Of a stretch of 64,000 nt of DNA, positions 58,395 to 64,000 are shown piece by piece. The DNA lies in the NCBI RefSeq assembly GCF_003730015.1, contig NZ_RJTU01000065.1, forward strand, positions 1 through 64,000, in the 5' to 3' direction. The notes under the pieces were generated by a model. That model saw only the letters and a program-made list of their open reading frames with translations, had not been told where the DNA came from and made no database searches. The number at the start of each line of letters is the position of its first letter. The stretch's first letter is position 1. Origin of the DNA: Epilithonimonas hominis (lineage in GTDB: Bacteria > Bacteroidota > Bacteroidia > Flavobacteriales > Weeksellaceae). The position numbers and the translations under genes were made by a program.

Positions 58395-59824
58395 GTCTTA
58401 AACAAAAAACAATTTCGAATGTAAAATGGTCTTTTGTTGAGTCCATGAGTCTTAAGGCAATTAGTTTTTTTTTAGGCATTATATTAGCTCGTCTATTATT
58501 ACCAAGCGATTTTGGGATTTTAGCTGTTGTAAATGTTTTTTATCTTCTCGTAACATTGTTTGTAGATGGGGGATTGAAGGAAGCATTAATACAGAAGTCT
58601 GATGTTAACGAAATACATTATTCTACGGTATTTTGGCTTAATATCATCATGAGTGTCTTTTTATATCTAATACTTTTTATTGCTGCTCCTTTTATAGAGG
58701 ATTTTTACGATTATGAAAATCTTTCTTTTTTTATACGATTACAATCCTTGACTTTAGTTATAGAATCAGTCGGAATAATTCAAATAGCGAAAGCGACTAA
58801 GGAGCTAAATCTTAAGAAGATTACCAAGGCGAGAATACCAACCTCACTAATAAGCTTTGTAGTAGGTATATATTTAGCATATAATGGCTTTGGAATTTTA
58901 TCTTTAATAATTCAACAATTAGTTAATGCTTTTTTTTATGTTGTCTTTCTTTTGATTAGTGTTAGATATGTACCTAAATTTATTTTTCAAATTAGAGAAA
59001 TCAGAGATTTGTATAGGTTTGGAGCAAAAATATTACTTGTGACATTTTTATCACGTTTCTATGTACAATCACTGAGCTTGATTTTTGCAAAATATTATTC
59101 ACCAGCATTATTGGGCTTAAATAACAAATCTAGAAGTATCCAAAGTGTACCTGTTGAAATTATTAATTCTAGTTTTATGAAAGGTTTGTACCCATCTATG
59201 GTTCAACTTAAAAATAATAAAACAAAACTTAAAGACATTTTTAATTTAAATGTAAGATTGATTACTTATTTGATGCTACTCATAAATGGTATATTTTTCT
59301 TTCAGGCTCAAGAAATTGTAATTGTGTTATTAGGAAAAAACTGGATAGACAGTGCAGTTTATTTAAAAATTTTTGCTATTGGTAGTATATTTTATCCAAT
59401 AACAATTCAGGCACAGAATATTTTTAAAATTTTAAATAAGGTTAATTTGTATCTGAAAATAGAATTAGGGCATAAGGTATTTATATTAATCTCTGTTTTA
59501 TTTTTAGTATATTGGATATCTTTTCCTAAATTATTAATTATAATTGTGATACTTAATGTTTTTTTATCCTTCTTTTATCAGTATTTACTTAGTGCTGAAT
59601 TAGGCTTTTCAATTTATAAAGAATCTTTTTATATTATAAAAAACATGTTAATTGTTGGTTTTGGAGGATGGAGTATTCAAAAAGGTTTTGATTCATTTTT
59701 TATCATGGAACCAATTTATAGTATATTCTGTTTCTCTATATTATACGCTGCTTTATGGCTGTTCTTGATATGGAAAATGGACAGTCAATTACTTTTGCAT
59801 GTCAAAAAAATTTTTATAAAGTAA
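58391..59824 (+). CDS. wzx: Wzx-type polysaccharide flippase
   Basis: 477 residues with about twelve to fourteen membrane helices of the MOP/polysaccharide-transporter superfamily. It starts SLKQKTISNVKWSFVESM, typical of the family, followed by ARLLLPSDFGILAVVNVF, and contains the loop KATKELNLKKITKARIPTS. It moves lipid-linked repeat units across the inner membrane. Base composition drops markedly here: the coding sequence is strongly AT-rich with many ATA, TTA and AAA codons. No Wzy polymerase is visible in this window. Confidence 0.9.
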   Translation: MSLKQKTISNVKWSFVESMSLKAISFFLGIILARLLLPSDFGILAVVNVFYLLVTLFVDGGLKEALIQKSDVNEIHYSTVFWLNIIMSVFLYLILFIAAPFIEDFYDYENLSFFIRLQSLTLVIESVGIIQIAKATKELNLKKITKARIPTSLISFVVGIYLAYNGFGILSLIIQQLVNAFFYVVFLLISVRYVPKFIFQIREIRDLYRFGAKILLVTFLSRFYVQSLSLIFAKYYSPALLGLNNKSRSIQSVPVEIINSSFMKGLYPSMVQLKNNKTKLKDIFNLNVRLITYLMLLINGIFFFQAQEIVIVLLGKNWIDSAVYLKIFAIGSIFYPITIQAQNIFKILNKVNLYLKIELGHKVFILISVLFLVYWISFPKLLIIIVILNVFLSFFYQYLLSAELGFSIYKESFYIIKNMLIVGFGGWSIQKGFDSFFIMEPIYSIFCFSILYAALWLFLIWKMDSQLLLHVKKIFIK

Positions 59825-59856
59825 TATTTCTTTTGAAATAAAATAAAATATATAGA

Positions 59857-60729
59857 ATGATATTATTAAATAAAATTAAAAGCGATTTTAGAAGAAAACT
59901 AAATCCTAAGAAAATGATTAATTCGATCAAGATTTTATTTTTTCCGAAACGTTTTTTGTTAGTACGCTTTATGTATGATCCATACCGATTAAATTGGGGT
60001 GATGCATTGAATATCTACTTGATTGAAAAAATTTCAAATAAGAAGGTTTTATTTGCGTATGATTATTTTACGATTTTTCAGAAAGAAATATATAGTGTTA
60101 TAGGGAGTGTTTTAGATTATTGTAATGAGAAAAAACTAGTTGTCTGGGGATCGGGTTTTATATCTGCAAATTCACGTGTAGAGGTTTCTCCAAAAAGGAT
60201 TTTAGCGGTGAGAGGGAAGTTATCCAGAAAACTTTTGATAGATCAGAATATTAATTGTGAAGAAGTATATGGTGATCCAGCGTTATTACTACCTCTTTAT
60301 CTAGATTGCTCAAAAACAGCAAAAAAATACAGTTATGGTATTATACCACATTATATAGATTTGTCAGATAGGGACTTGTTAAATTACTGTGAAAAAAATA
60401 ATATCAAACTCATCAGCGTATATAGTTCTACAGAAGATTTTGTGAAACAAATACATGAGTGTGAAATTATAGTTTCAAGCTCTCTACATGGATTGATTGC
60501 CGCAGAAGCATACAGAATTCCAAACTTATGGATAAAAACAAAGAAATCTCTTAATAAAGATGACGATTTTAAATTTTTTGATTATTTCTCATCGTTAAAT
60601 TTAAATAAACAAAAATATGAGTTGAAAGACGCAATTGAACATAAAATAATAGAACCAATATGTGATGATAATATTTTAGCTAAAGTCCAAAATAATCTAT
60701 TACTATCTTGTCCATTTGTACTCAATTAA
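59857..60729 (+). CDS. Polysaccharide pyruvyl transferase family protein
   Basis: 290 residues. The family segments are YRLNWGDALNIYLIEKI near residue 47, LVVWGSGFISANSRVEVSPK, RGKLSRKLLIDQNI, VYGDPALLLPLYLD and the C-terminal EIIVSSSLHGLIAAEAYRIP. It probably adds a pyruvyl ketal from phosphoenolpyruvate to a capsule sugar, adding negative charge; some relatives transfer other groups. Strongly AT-rich, like its neighbours. Confidence 0.87.
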   Translation: MILLNKIKSDFRRKLNPKKMINSIKILFFPKRFLLVRFMYDPYRLNWGDALNIYLIEKISNKKVLFAYDYFTIFQKEIYSVIGSVLDYCNEKKLVVWGSGFISANSRVEVSPKRILAVRGKLSRKLLIDQNINCEEVYGDPALLLPLYLDCSKTAKKYSYGIIPHYIDLSDRDLLNYCEKNNIKLISVYSSTEDFVKQIHECEIIVSSSLHGLIAAEAYRIPNLWIKTKKSLNKDDDFKFFDYFSSLNLNKQKYELKDAIEHKIIEPICDDNILAKVQNNLLLSCPFVLN

Positions 60730-60748
60730 TTTAAACCGCTTTAAATTT

Positions 60749-62107
60749 ATGATTTTACTATTTCCGATAGAAACTATTAACAGAGAATTAGACTTTAAGC
60801 TGGCATTAGCCCATCAACTTGGGGGTGAGGGACATACAATTTATTTAGGACAGCATGATTTTTTATTAAATATATTACCAAAATTAAAAGGGGGTATTTA
60901 TTTTGGAAAAAACGTGTTTCATTTTGGTGCAGAGAAAGAAAAAGGTATTTTAATCAAAAAAATTCGAGATCAGGAATTTGATTTTGTTTATTTACATGAA
61001 GAAGGTGCAGTATACAAAGGTCGGGAAAAACAATGGGAAGAGGTTTTAAAATCTCTTTACAAATTGGATTTTTTTAACAATAATGATGTTGTCTGTGAGT
61101 GGGGAGATTTCCAAAAAGAGATAGATCAAAAGCGTAATAATCAGAATATTCCCTTGCAAACAACAGGTCATCCAAGATTTGATCTTTATAAATCTCACTG
61201 GCAGTTTTATTTTGAAAAAGAGGTGAAGGAATTAAAATCCAAATTCGGAGAATTTATTTTGATAAATGGTAACTATACAGTGTATAATCATGGCTTAGGC
61301 GTAGATTTTTTATTTTCTGATAAATCATACTATCATGTCGATGATTTAAAAAGTCGAATGGATCGAGTGTCTTTTTTTAAGTACGCTGGTATCCAATGCT
61401 TGTCAATGGTTGAGCTAACACATGCTTTGGCAATCAAATTTCCGGATAAAAATTTTGTTTACAGACCACATCCTTCAGAAAAACAATCTTTCTATGAAGT
61501 CGTATTTAAAGGAGTACCCAATATTATCGTAAGTCATGAAGGAGCAGTATCTTCATGGATTATCGCATCCGAATTATTGATTCATGACGGTTGCACAACA
61601 GCTTTAGAAGCATTCTTTACAGGGAAAACTATAATAAATTATAAACCGGTTTATGATGAAAAATTCGATATATGGTTGCCTAATCAATTAGGAGAAAGAG
61701 TTGATAATATAGAAGCGGTCATCCATATTATCGAAAATCTAAATAACTATAAATATAATATAGAGGATCAAAATACCATCAATACCTTAAACAATTTGAT
61801 GGCTAACTTTTCAAAAAATAGTTTTGAATTGACTTTGGATGTTTTAAGAGACGCAATCATTAAAAAAGAAAGTAAAAGTGAATCTCCTACTGCATCATTC
61901 ATTAGAAAACAATTTTTGAAAAACAACATTAAAAAAGAATTAGCAAGATTAAAAAAAGATGGCAAGAAAAAAAGTGAGTATCATAATAGAAAATTTTATG
62001 GCTTTGATAAAGATTATATAACCGATAAAATTGATATTCTAGATAAACACTTCGATAAAAATACTTCTCTAATATTCCATAATTCATTATTATTTGAACT
62101 ACGATGA
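60749..62107 (+). CDS. Surface carbohydrate biosynthesis protein, putative GT-B glycosyltransferase
   Basis: About 452 residues from the ATG at 60749; a TTG at 60716 would start inside the previous gene. It begins MILLFPIETINRELDFKLAL. The C-terminal half has YRPHPSEKQSFYEV and ELLIHDGCTTALEAFFTGK, segments reminiscent of GT-B enzymes and CDP-glycerol-transferase-like folds. The last 80 residues are Lys-rich and probably helical. I recall similar proteins next to nonulosonate genes, but donor and acceptor are unknown. It overlaps the next gene by 4 bp. Confidence 0.72.
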   Translation: MILLFPIETINRELDFKLALAHQLGGEGHTIYLGQHDFLLNILPKLKGGIYFGKNVFHFGAEKEKGILIKKIRDQEFDFVYLHEEGAVYKGREKQWEEVLKSLYKLDFFNNNDVVCEWGDFQKEIDQKRNNQNIPLQTTGHPRFDLYKSHWQFYFEKEVKELKSKFGEFILINGNYTVYNHGLGVDFLFSDKSYYHVDDLKSRMDRVSFFKYAGIQCLSMVELTHALAIKFPDKNFVYRPHPSEKQSFYEVVFKGVPNIIVSHEGAVSSWIIASELLIHDGCTTALEAFFTGKTIINYKPVYDEKFDIWLPNQLGERVDNIEAVIHIIENLNNYKYNIEDQNTINTLNNLMANFSKNSFELTLDVLRDAIIKKESKSESPTASFIRKQFLKNNIKKELARLKKDGKKKSEYHNRKFYGFDKDYITDKIDILDKHFDKNTSLIFHNSLLFELR

Positions 62108-63018
62108 ATCAAAATTCTCTCGTCAGTGTTATTATTCCAACATTTCAGCGCTCAGAGTATCTTATTCGAGCAATTGAAAGTGTTATAAACCAAACCTATC
62201 AAAATATTGAAATTGTTGTTGTAGATGATAACGATGGAGATAATGAATATAGAAAGTCGACGCAAGAAAATCTTAAATGTTATATTGAAGACAAAAAGAT
62301 TAAATATTTAAAGCACGATAAAAATAAAGGGCTTCCATCTGCTAGGAATACTGGTATTACAAATTCAATAGGAGAGTATGTGGCTTTTTTAGATGATGAT
62401 GATGAATGGCTTCCTACTAAAGTTGAAAAACAGATGGAGCTATTTGAAAAATTAGATGATTCTTTCGGGATTGTTGGATCTTTTTGGATGATAGTTAGTG
62501 AATTTGATGGGAAAGAAAGATTAAGGACATTAAAATATAAGGGTAATTTGTCAAAAATTCTTGCTCTTAATCATTTTTCACCACCAAGCATGGTTATAGT
62601 AAAAAGAAAGTATTTAGAACAGGTAAAATACTTCGATGAAAATTTTAGATGGAGAGAAGATATTGAATTATATTATAGACTGTCTTTTGTTTGTAAATTT
62701 GACTTTGTTAACGAGGTTTTGGTAAAATACTATCAGCACCCAGATGCGTTATCTACTAATTTTGAAAAAAAATTAATTGCCGTAGTTCAATACTTACAAA
62801 AACACGGTAAAACCATTAGAAAGAATTCTTTACCTTGGAGCGAAATAAATGAGCATTTAGCAGAATTGTATGCCGTTAATGGCAAAAAGAATTTTGCTTT
62901 AAAACACTTTTTCATTTCGGTAATTAATAGACCTTTTCATTATTCACAATATATTAAGATTTTATATACTATTTTTTTAAGTGCAACTCAGTATAAAAAA
63001 ATAAGAAATTTTAAATGA
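62104..63018 (+). CDS. Glycosyltransferase family 2
   Basis: 304 residues. The GT-A fold begins LVSVIIPTFQRSEYLIRAIE. IEIVVVDDNDGDNE and the metal-binding YVAFLDDDDEWLPTKVEKQ near residues 91-109 follow, and RWREDIELYYRL is the later catalytic segment. A C-terminal helical tail ends it. It overlaps both the previous and next genes by 4 bp, so translation is likely coupled. The sugar added is unknown. Confidence 0.93.
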   Translation: MNQNSLVSVIIPTFQRSEYLIRAIESVINQTYQNIEIVVVDDNDGDNEYRKSTQENLKCYIEDKKIKYLKHDKNKGLPSARNTGITNSIGEYVAFLDDDDEWLPTKVEKQMELFEKLDDSFGIVGSFWMIVSEFDGKERLRTLKYKGNLSKILALNHFSPPSMVIVKRKYLEQVKYFDENFRWREDIELYYRLSFVCKFDFVNEVLVKYYQHPDALSTNFEKKLIAVVQYLQKHGKTIRKNSLPWSEINEHLAELYAVNGKKNFALKHFFISVINRPFHYSQYIKILYTIFLSATQYKKIRNFK

Positions 63019-64000
63019 TTAATGCATCAAGATTGAAAATTGCATTTATGGGCATTCCTTATCTCGGAGGAAATTATACCCATTTCAAATATTTAGCAGA
63101 TGGTTTACCTAATTATGATTGGACACTGTTGCAAGTTGGAAAAATTGAACATAGCTTATTAGATGATATTTTATTTGTTCATATTGGTGCTGAGTTAGAT
63201 AGGGTAATACATGCTAGAGAATTGGCTTTTAAATTAATAGCTTTTTTAAAAGAAAACGCTTATGATATCTTAATTCCCATGAATTCAGCGATTGCAATCT
63301 CTGTGATACCATATTTGCCCCAGTCTTTACAAATAATAAATATCGTAAATAGTGATACCCAGAGAGTATACAAAGCGGTAAGTGAATATTATGATTTTGT
63401 ATCTAAGATTATATGTATTTCCCCGAAGCAAATAAATGTATTAGAGGTGAAAGAAAATGTCAGAAAAAAGCTAAAATTGATTCCCCATGGCGTGCAAATA
63501 CAAAGTGGATTTGTTAGACCTCAAAATGATTTAATAAGGATAGGCTTTCTTGGTAGAATTCATCACGAACACAAAGGTGTATTATTAATACCTAAAATAT
63601 TGCAGGGTATTACAGATTCCTTCATTTTTGAAATTATTGGTGACGGTCCGGACAAACAGACTCTGTTAAATGAATTGGAAGGATACAATATTAATTATAA
63701 TTTTTGGGGTTTTAAAAAAGGGTTGGAAAAAGAAAAAATCATATCGCAATGGGATATCATGTTGTTTCCTTCCTACATCGAAGGTTTTGGTCTCACACTT
63801 ATAGAGGTGATGAAGTACGGTGTAATTCCTATTGCAAATGAGATAAAGGGGATAACTGATTATATTATAACAGATAAGATAGATGGATTTATAGTACCGG
63901 CAAATAATATTGATGTTTTTAAAAGTAACATAAAAATTCTTCTTACTAATCCTGTTCAAAGATCAAAAATGTCGGTATCTGCAACAAAAACTATTGAAGA
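63015..64000 (+). CDS. Glycosyltransferase family 4 (partial at window end)
   Basis: The first 328 codons of a GT-B enzyme that continues past the window. The start ATGA overlaps the previous stop. It reads INASRLKIAFMGIPYLGGNY at the beginning, RIGFLGRIHHEHKGVLLIPK at the second domain, then FEIIGDGPDKQTLLNEL. The donor-binding E-x7-E segment YIEGFGLTLIEVMKYG is followed by ITDYI. The acceptor and sugar are unknown. Very AT-rich. Confidence 0.9.
   Translation, partial: MINASRLKIAFMGIPYLGGNYTHFKYLADGLPNYDWTLLQVGKIEHSLLDDILFVHIGAELDRVIHARELAFKLIAFLKENAYDILIPMNSAIAISVIPYLPQSLQIINIVNSDTQRVYKAVSEYYDFVSKIICISPKQINVLEVKENVRKKLKLIPHGVQIQSGFVRPQNDLIRIGFLGRIHHEHKGVLLIPKILQGITDSFIFEIIGDGPDKQTLLNELEGYNINYNFWGFKKGLEKEKIISQWDIMLFPSYIEGFGLTLIEVMKYGVIPIANEIKGITDYIITDKIDGFIVPANNIDVFKSNIKILLTNPVQRSKMSVSATKTIE

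Overview
The window looks like a chromosome segment from a Bacteroidota member of class Flavobacteriia, most like Chryseobacterium or a close Weeksellaceae relative. The evidence is low GC, the -33 TTTG / -7 TAnnTTTG promoter type, type IX secretion (T9SS) sorting domains, an Oar-like TonB-dependent receptor, a zinc-ligand-poor L36, and short palindromic intergenic repeats. The genus is inferred from recalled family resemblance, not from a search.

Layout. 1-4.2 kb: glycerol catabolism (glpK and glpD on the minus strand, a divergent DeoR-type regulator, and palindromic candidate operators between them). 4.3-7.8 kb: small metabolic and exported proteins. 7.9-11.2 kb: a fused B12-dependent acyl-CoA mutase of the IcmF type, split by a one-base frameshift. 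11.5-15.3 kb: a T9SS leucine-rich-repeat protein, a GT-C-like membrane protein and a Dps/ferritin-like protein. 15.5-36.2 kb: the str/S10/spc/alpha ribosomal supercluster, from rpsL to rplQ, with EF-G, SecY, IF-1 and RpoA. It is interrupted twice: by a T9SS metalloprotease plus a small membrane protein between rpsJ and rplC, and by a terminator, new promoter and roughly 200-nt leader between rpsN and rpsH. 36.2-43.7 kb: a DUF4403-like protein, purine nucleoside phosphorylase, tmRNA (minus strand), a carboxypeptidase-like-domain protein and class I ribonucleotide reductase (beta then alpha). 43.7-50.5 kb: a large Oar-like receptor, a DUF72 gene broken by an in-frame stop, glyA and a recX-like gene.

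50.6-64 kb: a surface polysaccharide locus read on the plus strand and running off the window end. It starts with an outer-membrane barrel protein, a Wza-type export lipoprotein and a Wzc-type tyrosine kinase. A compact nonulosonic acid cassette follows: cytidylyltransferase, NeuB-type synthase, CysE-like acyltransferase and a KdsC/KDN-9-phosphatase-like HAD enzyme. Then come a UDP-glucuronate-epimerase-like enzyme, a Wzx flippase, a pyruvyl transferase and three putative glycosyltransferases. The HAD enzyme carries the residues I recall as KDN-9-phosphate phosphatase specificity residues. The cassette therefore plausibly makes CMP-KDN or a related nonulosonate through 9-phosphate intermediates, possibly O-acetylated, for the capsule. 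The end of the locus is visibly more AT-rich than the wza/wzc part, as expected for an exchangeable serotype region.

No CRISPR array, prophage, complete insertion sequence, rRNA or tRNA gene was seen. The points most worth a second look are the nonulosonate cassette, the two breaks in the ribosomal supercluster, the two disrupted genes (icmF, DUF72), the tmRNA tag and the structured intergenic repeats.
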